Source: Trema orientale
Taxonomy: Eukaryota; Streptophyta; Magnoliopsida; Rosales; Cannabaceae
NCBI GenBank assembly: GCA_002914845.1
Contig: JXTC01000040.1
Location: 332,433-396,432, forward strand
Direction: 5' to 3'
Length of the DNA: 64,000 nt
Of the stretch, positions 11,517-23,499 are shown piece after piece. The position numbers and the translations under genes were made by a program. Below the pieces are notes generated by a model. That model had not been told where the DNA came from. It did no database searches and worked only from the letters and a program-made list of their open reading frames with translations. Numbering within the stretch: position 1 is the first letter of the stretch; each line of letters opens with the position of its first letter.

Positions 11517-11920
11517 TAATTTTATTTATTAGTGTACGGCGGTTTTACCATATATAAAATGCCTTGTCGCATTTTTTCTTTTTTTTTTTTTTGAACAAAA
11601 CTCTCCCAAGAGCAAACTCTCGCCGTTGGATTGTCAATTAATTTGTTGCCATTGGTCAAGGTTGGAATTTGAAAGCACGACTAAATTAGGAGCAGTACTC
11701 TCGTTATGCTAAACTTTGATTCAGAATTGGAATAATATGAGGCAGTGTATGGAAAAATCAAATACGCAAACAAAACATGGGAATCACGTTTTTTTTTATT
11801 TTTATTTTTATTTTTAAATGCGGTGACGAGGAACTTAGTGCCAACTGCCAAATGTACAATTAGTTTACCTGCCCCTTTCGCTCGTCCATTTAATAGGCAA
11901 TAGCATACCATATGGTACTA

Positions 11921-12072
11921 TTGAAGAACTGCCCATCACATCACTGTACACATAAAAATAATTAATTTGTAATGATAAATATGAAATGATCAAGCAGGCA
12001 TTATTGAAGAATTGCCCATCACATCACTGTACACATAAAAAGAATTAATTTGTAATGATAAATATGAAATGA
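11921..12072 (+). repeat. tandem duplication, 69-bp unit, period 83
   Basis: The unit beginning TTGAAGAAYTGCCCATCACA and ending ATATGAAATGA is at 11921-11989 and 12004-12072. Only a couple of substitutions separate the copies. Confidence 0.85.
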
Positions 12073-12303
12073 GTGATGGAAGATTCAATTATTTGAACCA
12101 AACCTTGTGGAAGGCATTATAATTCTTTGAATATTGGAGCCAATTTTGCTTAATTAAATTGCAATACAGCGTGTTCAAAATCTCCTGTACTTTCTTTCTT
12201 ATCCCAAAAAGGGGAAAAAAAAAAAACCTTCAGTACTTAACCGCAGGAATTGCCCATCCTACACAGCAGCACCACATGGTGCATAAATGATCCAATTTCC
12301 TAC

Positions 12304-12487
12304 GAGCAATGATACGGGCATTAGTAGTGCACAATACCACAATAATATATCAGTTTATTATTAGGTGGTTTTAATTAATAAACTAGTTCCTGCATGGGTC
12401 TCACTTGGAGTCTAATTATAGTTAACCAGTCGTAAATTGACATATCATGTGGTATTGAGCAACATATGGTACCTCGTAGCATTACTC
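12304..12487. mobile_element. MITE, 184 bp, GAGTAATG-type ends
   Basis: The left end is GAGCAATGATACGGGCA. The right end, reverse-complemented, is GAGTAATGCTACGAGG. The inverted similarity runs about 50 bp and includes CAATACCACA on both arms. The flanks ATTTCCTAC (12295-12303) and ATTTCTTGC (12488-12496) match at seven of nine bases. It is the same general family as 3187-3371. Confidence 0.6.
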
Positions 12488-12639
12488 ATTTCTTGCAGTC
12501 GTGGACCTCATAGTGCGGATTAGGATTGTGATGCTTGATTAATATCACAACATATATTTTATTACTAAAATTTTTATATCGTTTTATAAACGTCAAATTT
12601 TAATAGGATATAATATATATATATGTAAGGGTTTTTTTT

Positions 12640-13370
12640 CTTTTTAATTGTATACAGGCTCAAAATTGTCTTCGGTGAAAAAAAACCCCTATTCTTCCTC
12701 GATAACTTATCTATTGTGATCTCCATGTCATCAGAGAGGAAGGTCCTTCTAGAATTTTTCTAGTTTTTTCGTTTTTCTTTCAATAATAATTTCTTTTGTG
12801 TGAAGATCTTATTCCCATAAATTATTCTTAAAGGAGTTTTGTCCTACGGGATTTTAGATCTGTGTACGTTTTATTTGTTTCGTTTATTGTCCTACCATAT
12901 TCTAGATCTGTGTAGGTTCCACTTATTTTATTTAGATTTATTTTTTGTTTTATAATTTTCTTCTAGAATTGAATATTCTATGTCTAAATCTAGAAGAAAT
13001 TAAATACAGGCACTACACGGTTCACCAAGATAGAGTCTATCGAGGTTAGTATTTTGTCTCGAGATGGTGAAGATTTAGATCTTGTGATGCCTCTGAGATT
13101 CACTGTCTATGTGTTAGAAATGATTTTAACTTTGCTGTGGGTATAGTAAACTCCTTTAATAGTACATCTAGCAATACTGCTGGTTATACGAGCTCTTTGT
13201 TAAGAGATAACGGTGACTCTTGTTACTTCATATTTCGTTCGGGGAATAAAGCGGCCTATACACGCGCTAAGATTAGGTTTTTGAGTATCCATAGTTTGTT
13301 TTGTCATTAGAAAATTCCTTATTACAATGCTCATATTGTAGTAATTAGTTTTTTTTTTTAATAATAAGTT
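12640..13370. mobile_element. possible LINE-type fragment, unresolved
   Basis: This stretch is richer in G+C than its surroundings. It shares words and order (a GAGG-GTCC-type hairpin, a T-rich stretch, then repeated TAGATCTGTGTA-like words) with the minus-strand retroelement at 24371-25260, so it may be the 5' region of a related element. No open frame, tail or TSD was found. Confidence 0.3.
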
Positions 13371-14035
13371 TCCTTTTTACCTTCAAAAATAATATATATA
13401 AATATATATATATATATAAATGAGGTCTAGCATGAATTACCACATGTACTTAATTTATAGAAAATTTTATATACTTTATGTATTTTTTTTTGGTTTCTTT
13501 ATTAATTTTTTTACTAGATTTAACTGCATAAAAACACTGAACCATAATCTATATTAGTGATGAGTTGCCTCTCTTATGATGCGGTCACTGTCGACCTTGA
13601 GTATATTATACTCAAGTCGCAAAACGACTATACACAGCCACTCTCGACCCCGCCACCCTTTGGGATTGATTACCCAGGCGAGGACGACCTCTCCTGACCA
13701 CCAGTTGCAGCATAGCGCTGCCTCTCACCGAATTGGCACAGGAATATTCTTCAGCTCCCACCAGCCCTGACTGCTATAGCCATCATCGACATCATCTATC
13801 TACTTATTTTTTCGTTGTTTGTTCTTGGCATATTCTGGGCATGAGGAAGTAATAGGTTGATGATGATGATAGTGTAGTGAACAAAGTCATGCAAGTGGGA
13901 TTCATTTGTGTCCACCTGTGTGACACCCGCCACCTACTCGACGAAAGTGTCAGTACAGTTTCAAGAATCTATGGCTATTTTTGGTGGTGGAGCCGTGACT
14001 TTTGGGTTGTTACCTTGGCTGTATCTTTTATGTGA

Positions 14036-15215
14036 TTGGTTGGTGCTCGAGCTAGTTGTGGTGGGTATTTGGCCGTGCTTTTAAGCATGGTCGATGAAAT
14101 TTTAGGCCACCATAATTTTTTTTCTTTTCACAAAAAGTATGATAAGAACGCGTTTTCAGGTGGTGTGATTGCTACGAGTAATTCTTCAAAGCTTAGAAGT
14201 CCTAGTATTTCTTTTGCCCAGGTTATAAGGAATTTCAATGCTAATTCTTTGAATAATGGTTTTAAGATGTTGAATAGTGTTATTGATGGTTCAAAGTCTC
14301 CTTTGCTTGATCATTCTAATGATATTACAGCAGCCTCTCAACCTACTTTGAAAGACAATTACGTGTGTGTTAAGGTTAATGAAAAGGTGTTAAGAGACAG
14401 GTTAAACTTATATCAATTCTCTCTTATTGGACGTGTTTTTCTGTCTAGGGGAGATGCTCTATAGAAGCTGGTTGACCTCCGTATGAAGCTCTAATCTTTA
14501 TAGAATTCACCTCCCTCATGGAGGTTGATTTCTCTTGAGAAAGGTTTCTTTCATATCTTGCTGAACTCGGAGGAAGAAAAAAACTATGTCTGGTCTTTTG
14601 GTTCGTTGAATCTTAAGCCTGGGATTCTTAGGTTGCAGCCTTGGCATCCGAACTTTAATCCCAACATGCAACATTCTACAAGTGCTCAGGTTTAGGTTAG
14701 ATTTCATGAATTACCATGGTTTATTGGGATAAGCTTATTCTTTCTGATTTAGCTCGTAGAGTAAGTGTGCCCATTAGATTTGATGAGATTACCTTAAAAG
14801 GTGATTTTGGCCACTTTACAAGGATTCTTATAGATATTGATTTGTCACAGCCTCTTTCATATTCGCTTATATTTGAGGCTGGGGAGGATTATTTGTTTAT
14901 TCCTTTATCTTACAAGAATTTACTGACTTTTTGCTTGTCATGCAATACTATTGGTCATACCACTACTGTTTGTAAACGTGGGATTAAGGCCTCGACAGAA
15001 ACTAAGAATAAGGATATTTTTAAAGAGCAGAGTCGTTCACGTTCACATAAAAAGATTTATAGACCGATTACTAATTCACCAGTAAAGACAACTGTTGTAC
15101 TTATTCATAATACTTTTTCAGTTGAGAAAGGATCTTAGTGCGGACAAAGTTGAGGATGGCATAGGGAATAAGAATGACAAAGTCGTTGCTGATGCTCATG
15201 TTGATCTGCTAGTTA
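14036..15215 (+). pseudogene. LINE ORF1 remnant (DUF4283-like, CCHC zinc knuckle)
   Basis: The first frame (to 14463) contains VCVKVNEKVL and SLIGRVFLSRGDAL, typical of the DUF4283 module before the first stop. A second open stretch (14716-15138) resumes with IRFDEITLKGDFGHF and RILIDIDLSQP and ends in a CCHC knuckle at its residues 73-86 (Cys73, Cys76, His81, Cys86; FCLSCNTIGHTTTVCKR). ORF1 proteins of plant LINEs coat the element RNA. The likely original start is the Met at 14090, because the extra N-terminal residues are not family-like. At least one frameshift and several stops interrupt it. Confidence 0.75.
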
Positions 15216-15474
15216 CTGGTTAAATGATTCATCTAGATTCTCCTGATAATCTTTCTAGTAAGACAGAGGATTTAGCTCTAAAGCTAGTTTTTAGTAAAAA
15301 AGATGGGGACGACAATATTGTCAATGTTGCAATTGATTTTATTAGTAAAAAAGATAGAAATGTCTCTATTCAGGATGTGTATGATGATTCTAGTATGCCT
15401 GGAGCTACTTCTTGAAGGACAAGATTATTAACTTCGGTATTACCTCCTCGGGTTACTTAATGACTTATTTCTAA

Positions 15475-18400
15475 ATGAAAGTAATTTTTTAGAATTGTAA
15501 AGGTATTTCCAACAGGAATACCCAAGTTGCTCTTAGAGACTTTTATTTTCGCTATAAACCTGATATAGTATATTTGGCTGAGATACTTTATTCTTTTGAT
15601 GCTATTTCGGATTCTTTTTGGGCTAGTCTTGATTTGACTTTAGTTTGCACTAATGAGGTGGACACTCCAACTATTTGGATTTTTGCTTCAATCAGACTAC
15701 AAATGTTGGTTGTCTTTTGTAACTACACTCAGCATGTCTCTCTTGATGTTGCGGTGGGTTTAGTAATGATTCAATACTCCTTTGTCTATGGTGCTTCACC
15801 TTATTCTTCCAGAAAGATTTATGGAGTTCTCTTTTGGACATGGCCACTTCTCTTTGGTGTGTTATGGGTGATTTTAATGCTGTTTCGGGTTCTCATGAGA
15901 CTACTGGTGTTACCTATTTTACTTCTTATTTTCAATTTACTAGTTTTTTGGCTGCCTCTTCATTAATAGATTTGGATACTAGATAGCCTTTTATGCTAGA
16001 GTTGATAAGGGAGCGAGAGGTCTTGTTCTCTCCTGTTTGGACAGGGTCTTGTGTTCTATTGGGTTTGTTGATCTTTGGTGTTCTTTATCTTGTAGTACTT
16101 TACCTCGGCTTTATTTTAATCATTATCCTCTCATTCTATTGGGGAGGGATTTGGGATCTTAACGTCCTCGACCATTTCATTTCCTGAATGTTTGGGTCAA
16201 TGACCCTACCTTTTTCAACTTGGTTTCTGGTGTTTGGTCTTCTCCTATTTGTGGTTGTCTTACTTCTCGTCTATTAAAGAAACTCAAGCTTCTCATGACT
16301 TCTCTTCGTACTTGGAATTAATAGGTTTTTGGAGATTTGTCTTCTAGAGTTAATAGAGCTACTGATAGGGTTATAGAGATTCAGAATAAGTTGCAAGTAA
16401 ACAGCTTTTTGAAGAGGTTTTTCGTGAAGAGACAAATACTTTGGCTGCCCTTGATAATGCCTTAATCTTGAAAGGTTCTTTCATGAGAGACAAATGTCGA
16501 ATTAAATGGCTAGAAGAAGGGGATCAGAATACTTCCTTTTATCATGTGACTCTTAAAAGGCATAAAGCCAATAAGTCTTTATCTTCTCTGGTAAATAATG
16601 ATGAGGTTGTATCTGACCTGGTTCGTATTGCTACTCATGTTATTGATTATTATGCATCCCTATTCTCTGAGCCGTCTTATTATTCATGTGATTTTTCTAT
16701 TATTCGTGAACATGTTCCTTGTTTGGTTACCCCGCTGGATAATACTACTTTGTTGCATCTTCCACTTGAGTAAGAAGTTCGAAATACAATTTTTGATATG
16801 GATCCTTCTAGTACGCCAGGACCAGATGGATATATTGGAAATTTTTTTGCTCTTGTTGGTCTATTGTAGGTGACGATTTTGTTTCAGCAGTTTAGGAGTT
16901 CTTTCGCACCAGTAAGATATTTCTTGGCGTTAACTCAAATTTCATAGTTCTTATTCCAAAGGTCAATGAGGCAAATAAAATAGAGCAGTTTCAGCCTGTA
17001 GCTTTGGAGAATTTCTTTTTCAAAGTTATTACCAAAATCCTTGCTATCAGACTAGGTCCTATTAGTTCTCGAATTATCTCTTCGAATCAGTTTGGTTTTG
17101 TCCAAGGTAGACAAATAAGCGATTGTATAATGGGACCCTCAGAATGTTGTAACTCTTTGGGAAATTCGACTTTCGGTGGTCATGTTACTTTAAAGATTGA
17201 TATTTGCAATACTTTTGACTCTATTGGTTGGTCTTTTATTTTGGAAGTTCTTCGGTCCTTTGGCTTTTCGACTACCCTCACTGATTGGGTTTTAGCTATT
17301 TTTAGTTCGGCTTGCATTTCAGTGCTTCTTGATAGGACTCCTCATGACTTTTTTCCTTGCTCTCGAGGAGTCAGGTAAAGTGATCCTCTTTCTCCTTTAC
17401 TTTTTTGCCAGGCTAAGGATTTTTTGTGTCGTTACTTAGCCTATTTATTCAGTTCAAGTATTATTGATTATATCTTGCCACCTCGTGGTAAGAGTGCTTT
17501 AACTCATTTTTTATATGCAGAAGATGTGCTTATTTTCTGTCGAGCTTCCCCTGAGAATATAAGAGCTATTCACTCGCCTTTGAGCTGTACGGGTCATTTT
17601 CGGGACAACTGGTTAATTGGAAGAAGTCACATATATACTATTTCTTCAGCCAGGATTAGGGATTTACTTTCTATTTGTGGTATGAAGCGAGGAGGAGAGT
17701 CATTGCAATACTTAAGGGTTCTTTTATTTGTAGGTGTTCCTCGACAATAGCGGTTGATTCATTGGATGAACAATTTATTGGCTAGATTTCGTTGTTGGAT
17801 GAGTTTATCCCTATTTTTGGCTGATAGAGTAGCTTTGGTAAGCTCTGTGATTTATGGATCATTTCTTCATTCATTTCAAATTTATAAATGGCTAGGTTCT
17901 TTGTTATAAAAAATGACGAAGGCAATCTACAATTTTATTTGGGTAGGTTCTACGCTACAAAAGAAGCATGTTCAAGTTTTTTGGAAAAAAATGTTGACGT
18001 CCTAAGGAGGAGGACGGTTTAGGACTTCATAATTTATCTCTGCTTGATAAAGCCCTCCTTAAAAAGTTCGCTTGGAGAATATTGATTGTTAATTCTGATT
18101 TATTCATCTATCTCCGTGCTTACTTCTTTAGAGGTAATGGTAATTTCTAGTATCAGATTAAATCTTATATTTGGACTGAACTTCATCCTTTATGTACGAA
18201 TTTGCATGAAAAGTCTCATTAGTTGGCTGGTAGACATTCTAAGGTCAAGTTATGGACTGATAATTGGCTGGGTTCCCTGTTAATTGACTTAATTTCTTTG
18301 CCCATAGGTCTCGATCCTCTTTTGGAGAGTGTAGTTAGTGATTTTCTGATAGACTCGGGTTGGTCTCTCCCTTATGCTTTTAATGATTATTTTTCGGCCA

Positions 18401-19572
18401 TTGTAGTTACAATTGAGTCAGTTGTGTGTTTAGATGGTCTGGATATCTTGTTTTAGATCGGTTCTCTGGATGATTTAGTTACCTGTTCTGATGCCTATTT
18501 CTCGATTTCTGGTTCTACAGATGTTTATTCTTAGGAAAATCAGATTTGATCTTCTTTTATTCCTCCTTCGAGGTTGGTTTTACTTTAAAGAAATCTTCAT
18601 GATTAGTTTCCTACTATGGCTTCTTTGATGAGGCACAGTTTTAATCTCCCATCTTATTGTTGCTTTTGTCACTCTTCCATAGAAGATTTGTCACATTCGT
18701 TCCTCTGTTGTCCTTTTGTCCAGCAGTTTTAGTCAAACTTGTCATCCATCTTTCGTACTCCTATTTTTCTGGAGGGCACTGTGGTGGATCTTTGAGATAA
18801 GGCTCAGCATTGTTCTTTGAGACCACAGCTTTGTTCTTTCTAAAAGTTGGTCTGACTTCTATTTTTTGGATTATTTGACATTTCCGGAATTTGGTTCTTT
18901 TTGAAGATAAGAAGCCTTCTATTACTTCTGCATTGGTGCTCTTATGGCATTTTATTAGAGAGGCCGAGTCTCTAGTTTCAGGTAATATGTTTAATTCTAT
19001 GAGAGAGCTTATGATTTTGAGGGAGCTTCATGTCAGGGGTAGGCCTCAGAAGGCGCCTAACATTATTGAAGTTGTCTGGAGGCCTCCTTCTCATTCCTGG
19101 ATTTAGATCAACATTGATGGTTCTACTTTTGGTTCTCCGGGTCTTTTTGGGTACTCAGAGGTGTCTAAAACCTATCGTGGGTTTGTTCGTGGTTGTTTTT
19201 CTATTCCTTTAGGAGTAGATTATACTTTTGAGACTGAGTTGGTAGTGGCAGTTCATGTGATTAATTTTGCTTAGAGGTATGGTTGGAAGCATCTTTGGTT
19301 AGAGAATGATTCCGTTTATATGGTTTCTATATTATTGTCTCGTTCTTTAAAAGTTCTTTTTTGCAGAGATCAGCTTGGTCTGGGACCTTGGGGTACATTG
19401 CTCAGGATCTCGTCGTAACCCATATTTATCGTGAGAATAATCGCGTTGTAGATTCTTTGGCTTCTTGAGTACTTTCCAAAGTCGGTCCTACCTGGTGGTG
19501 GTCCACTCCTTCTTTTATTTCTTCTTTTGTTTATGATGATTGTATTGCGAAGCCTAGTTATAGGTTTCACTA
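15475..19572 (+). pseudogene. LINE ORF2 remnant (endonuclease, reverse transcriptase, RNase H)
   Basis: It starts at ATG 15475. Codon 6 is TAG where the family has the Trp of MKVIFWNCKGI. Endonuclease-like sequence (RYKPDIVYLAE) follows to about 16200. The reverse transcriptase is clear at 16960-17580: FVQGRQISD, VTLKIDICNTFDSI and FLYAEDVLIFCRA, where YAED replaces the catalytic Y/FADD. Further on come LADRVALVSSVIYG, a Cys/His-rich zf-RVT-like part near 18600-18730, and an RNase H region from about 19100 (INIDGSTFGSPG, ETELVVAVHVINFA, WLENDSVY). A second Trp-to-TAG change is seen in the AWKYGW-like stretch near 19272. Such changes fit decay by cytosine deamination in methylated DNA. Confidence 0.8.
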
Positions 19573-19962
19573 ATTTTTATTCTCTTTTTAGTTTTTTCTT
19601 CTTGTTTTTAGTCTTTGAGAGGTCAGGTTCATGTCCTCCTCTGATTAAGTGTCCACTTTTCTTTTTTATTTCAGTTTCTCTCATTTTGTCGAAGTTTGAA
19701 AAAAAAAACATATATTAGTAATGTAATTTAACTCCAAAAACTTTCACCGGTTTAAAATGGGGTTTTTTTAACAATATTTATGCAAATTGGGGAATTCTTT
19801 TGTTCTTTTATTACAACTGATTTCTTGTAAAATCACAACGCGAATAGCTCTAGCAACATTAATATAGGTCATTTAGATAAAGCCACCTAATTGGATTAAA
19901 ATGATCTCACTATGTAAGGTTCTCTTGCATCCTTGCTGGCCCGGCTGCAAGTATGGAAATTA

Positions 19963-20365
19963 AGCAATGTGTACCATACTAGTATTATATTGTTCGGAGG
20001 AAAAATTCTTAAGATCTAGAAGATGTAACATTTTCAAAACGAAAGAAATACTTGTCATATGTATATACGTAACTAAATTTAAGTAGTGTATTTAAAAAAT
20101 AATTGAAATTATGTAGTGCATCATTGTTATGCACTGTATATTACTCTAGCAAGATAATAATGAAGCAAGGTGTACCATACTAGTATTATATTTCTCGGAA
20201 GAAAAAATTCTTAAGATCTAGAAGATGTAATATTTTCAAAACGGAAGAAATACTTGTCATATCTACATATGTAACTGAATTTAAGTAGTGTACTTAAAAG
20301 GTAGTTGAAATAATGTAGTGCATCATTATTATGCACTATATTACTCTAGCTAGATAATAATAAAG
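19963..20365 (+). repeat. tandem duplication, unit about 201 bp
   Basis: AGCAATGTGTACCATACTAG at 19963 recurs as AGCAAGGTGTACCATACTAG at 20164. The two copies stay aligned through AAGATCTAGAAGATGTAA and GTAGTGCATCATT to their ends. About a tenth of positions differ, so the duplication is not recent. No coding content. Confidence 0.85.
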
Positions 20366-21060
20366 TCAATCTGTCAAATTATATTGATATTATTTCTTCT
20401 CTCTCAGGGTGTGTAAGTCGAGTAAGCATGAGAAGAAAAGCCAAACTTTCACTATTTCCTTTTTGATCTTTGAAATAATAGTCCATTTAATTTGTCGGTA
20501 AGCAGCCATAACGGGACAGCATAGTTTACTAGGGCTGGCAGCCAAGTGGCCGCTACAGTAATATGGCGGCTAAGCCCAAGGCTAATTTTGGTAAGAGGAA
20601 AGGGAAAAATAAGAATGAAATAAAATGTATAGATAAGACGAATGTGTTATAATTAGAATGAGAGACATTTAAATAGAAAAAATAATGGAATGAATTATAA
20701 TTAGAATGGGAGCATTGGAATGACCTATTCAAAAACACCTCTCCCCCTCTATTCTCATTCAAGACACAAAAAAATCATTCCAATGGTTAATTTTTCTGAT
20801 GGATCATTTGAATGGAAAAACTGAATTGTTGAAACAAACACACATTCTAAAAGATCATTTGAATGAAAAAACTAGAGTTATTGAAATAAACACTCATTCA
20901 AATGGGTTTTCCATTCTAATGGAATGGAATGGTTGAAACAATCGGGGCCTAATTTTTGTCACTATATTTATTTAGTATGTATGGAGGAAAGAATGAATAG
21001 GATTATAGGAGGGAAATAAACGCTATTTTATCTTAAGTATAGTTATTTTAAAAATTGGTA
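20366..21060. other. AT-rich intergenic DNA with a 51-bp tandem duplication
   Basis: The unit beginning GATCATTTGAATG occurs at 20802-20852 and 20853-20903. The surrounding GGAATGG-rich words (20630-20950) and the CGGGGCCTA edge look like a decayed MITE, but I could not pair its ends. No gene seen. Confidence 0.4.
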
Positions 21061-21069
21061 ATGCAAGAA

Positions 21070-21567
21070 GGGTTTTTTGCATGTTTGGTCTCTAAGTTAA
21101 TTTTTTTTGCAATTAAGTCTTTAAGTTTTAAAAAATTTGGCAATGAAGTCCTTTTTGTTTGTTGATATTAAAATTTTCATGAAATTGAACATGTTTAAGT
21201 AAAATAAATTGGTGTTTCACTAACATTAATTAGCTTTGAGGAGAAATAGAAAGAAATTTTAAGAGATTTTAAATTTTTGAGAATTTCTATTTTTTAAATT
21301 TTTTATATTATGTTATTAAATGTTGTTAATTTTTAGTTATTTTCCTTCAAATTCTAACTAATATCAGTAAAATATTGATTTTGGCATTCAAAAACTTTAT
21401 ATGTGACTTAAAAATACTTAATTCCATCTAATATTTGAATAATTACTTACCAAAAGGACTTAATTGCCAAACTTTTTAAAACTTAGGAACTTAGTTGCCA
21501 AAAATAATAACTCAGAGACCATTTTGCCAATCACGAAAAATATAAGGGCTAGTCATGCAAAAAATCC
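21070..21567. mobile_element. Mutator-like foldback element, 498 bp, 9-bp TSD
   Basis: The left end starts GGGTTTTTTGCATG and the right end is CATGCAAAAAATCC. Inverted similarity continues more than 100 bp, with GGTCTCTRAGTTA, AAGTTTTAAAAA and GGCAAT.AAGTCC on both arms. The flanks ATGCAAGAA (21061-21069) and ATACAAGAA (21568-21576) form a 9-bp TSD with one mismatch. No coding sequence lies inside. Confidence 0.75.
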
Positions 21568-21576
21568 ATACAAGAA

Positions 21577-21935
21577 TAACATGATAATTTCACTTCTTTC
21601 ATTAATTAAAATTTTTTTCTTATTCTTTTCTCTCCAATCTGAAAAGAACAAATTTTGTGGGTTCTACCTCATTTTTTCCTTCTTATTTTCTCTTCCTATC
21701 AAACAATTATTTTCTATTTTCTCTCTCATTTTCTTTCCCATTCTTTCTTTCCGCTCCGTTTTCGCTCCAACCAAACGTAGTCTAAGATGTGTAATAATAT
21801 ATCAAAGAAAGCAAAGCTAAGATTGGACATTTAGTACAGCAGAAAAAAAAAAGGGAAAAAAAATTAGAAAAGACGTGTAGGTGTCTGCCATTGCTGCAGC
21901 ATCCTACGTATGTTAGTGTTACACTATTAATTGTT
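21577..21935. other. CT-rich intergenic DNA
   Basis: A strongly C+T-rich stretch (21600-21770) ends in CCAACCAAACGTAGTCTA, which resembles a plant MITE end, but its partner was not found. The apparent reading frame here is low-complexity and not a gene. Confidence 0.4.
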
Positions 21936-22061
21936 TTTCTAATAATTATTATTATTATTTTGCTGAACAGAAAAAGGGGAGGAAGGGAATTAGCTAAGAT
22001 TGGAACCCATGACTACAACCTTACAAGAATGAATTTTTACCACTAGACCACTCCATTCGGC
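21936..22061 (-). mobile_element. tRNA-derived SINE, about 126 bp
   Basis: On the minus strand an A-box TGGTCTAGTGG (22041-22051) is followed about 33 bp on by a B-box GGTTCCAATCT (21998-22008). This is the spacing and wording of plant tRNA-derived SINEs. The 3' end is an ATA/ATT-rich tail at about 21936-21958. AATTGTT flanks both sides (21929-21935 and 22062-22068) as a possible short TSD. Confidence 0.65.
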
Positions 22062-22068
22062 AATTGTT

Positions 22069-22756
22069 AATATATACAGTTTATACATACGAGATCACAT
22101 GTTCGCTGCATGTTAACGCGTGAAACTAAAGTTATTGAGAAAGTGCTATTTGGTCCATAAATTTTTGAACCTTTTTTGAGTCTTAATTCTCTAAATTATT
22201 GAACTTTTGTCAATTAAATTTAACGCACACTGCTAATTTCATAATAGAGAGTACTGCTCCCTAATATTCTTTTTAAAAACTTTATTTCTATTAATAAGTT
22301 TCCATTACATATTTAATGTAAAAAGGTTAAAAAGGACCAATGGAAATCTTTTTGAAAATAAATTTAAGGATTAGAATAAGAAATTTAAAGTTTAAGAGTC
22401 ATAGTAAGACTTTCTTAATAATTTAAGGATAAAAGGTAATTAATTCTCATAAATTAAAGGGAATTAATCATTCTTAATTAAAACTGTTGAAGACATTTTC
22501 ATAAATATAATAAATTTTTTAAAGAGATGTTGAACATTGTTGGAAGGTATAGTTGTATACCTAGTTTGATTAGTAACCACACAGATGACTGATATCCAAA
22601 TACTGAGGTTAAAGACTTGAATTCCCTACCTGTTTTTAAATTTATCATTATTATTTTCATATTTCACACAAGCGACATAATTAGTAATTACAATATTTCA
22701 TTATTGATAAATTTCTTGTGTGACCGAAATAAATATTAATTCGCTCTTATTAGAAT
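22069..22756. other. AT-rich intergenic DNA
   Basis: A stretch at about 22135-22470 has TTGGTCCATAAATT-like and TTTAAGGATTAGAAT-like words on opposite arms and could be another old foldback element. I cannot define ends. No gene seen. Confidence 0.35.
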
Positions 22757-23499
22757 TTGTTTCCAATCTCATTTAGTTACAACTCATGTATATTATAAAA
22801 ATTAGAGGTGTTCATCCAATTCAATCCATACTTTTTTAAGAAATTGTATCTGATCCAATCCGTAATTCGTTTCTAATCTCATTTAGTTACAACTCATATA
22901 TATTATATAAATTAGGAGTGCTCATCCAATCCAATTCATATATATATATTTTTTTTTGAGAATTTATATCCGATCCACACATAGTGCAGGTTTCAGAAAT
23001 CATATCCAATCCAAATTGAACCTTTCAACTAATCCAATCAAATTCACAAATGTGCAGATTAGATCGATTATTTAAATCAGTTACTTCAGCCTAGTTAATA
23101 AGCTCTTATAATTGGGTTTTATGTTTTTTTTTTAATATTATAGATTATTCATTTTTAGCACAAATTTGAACCTTTTATTATAATTTTAGCCATTATTCAT
23201 CATTTTAGCAATTTTTTATTTAAAAAAAACGTATACAATCCATTAAATTTTAAAATAAACATACCAAATAAATAAGCAATACAACATATATGAATTATAA
23301 AGACATTCATGTTATATATATGAATATACAATATATATATAATTTAAGTGCGAATTGGATTGGATCGGTTACTTTCACAATAAAAAAAATATCTGACAGG
23401 CAGAAGTCCGAATTTCAGAAATTCAATCAAATCTAATCCGCACTTTGAGGATTGAATTGAATTTGATAGTGCGGATTGGATCGAATTTTGAACACCCTG
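22757..23499. mobile_element. repeat with GGTGTTC ends, with an internal tandem duplication
   Basis: GAGGTGTTCATCCAATTCAA near 22805 faces GATCGAATTTTGAACACCC ending at about 23499. Such (A/G)GGTGTTC ends around GGATTGGAT-rich sequence are common in plant hAT-type nonautonomous elements. The left edge together with flanking DNA is duplicated in tandem (about 22757-22865 and 22866-22975, period about 109), carrying a second GGAGTGCTCATCC end. No TSD was resolved. Confidence 0.45.

Larger units (their letters stand above)
13563..19710 (+). mobile_element. full-length, decayed LINE (plant L1 type with RNase H)
   Basis: About 6.15 kb, flanked by TATATTAGTGATG (13550-13562) and TATATTAGTAATG (19711-19723), a 13-bp TSD with one mismatch. 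The 3' end is AAGTTTG followed by an A-run. In order it has a 5' leader (13563 to about 14080), an ORF1 with a DUF4283-like nucleic-acid-binding part and CCHC knuckle, and an ORF2 with AP-endonuclease, reverse transcriptase, zf-RVT-like and RNase H parts. Both frames hold several stops and shifts, so it cannot code now. The full length and readable TSD indicate an intact insertion that decayed in place. Confidence 0.9.

Noticed and set aside
21464-21820. 118-residue open frame
   Set aside because: It spans the right arm of a foldback transposon and a CT-rich low-complexity tract; no protein family recognised.
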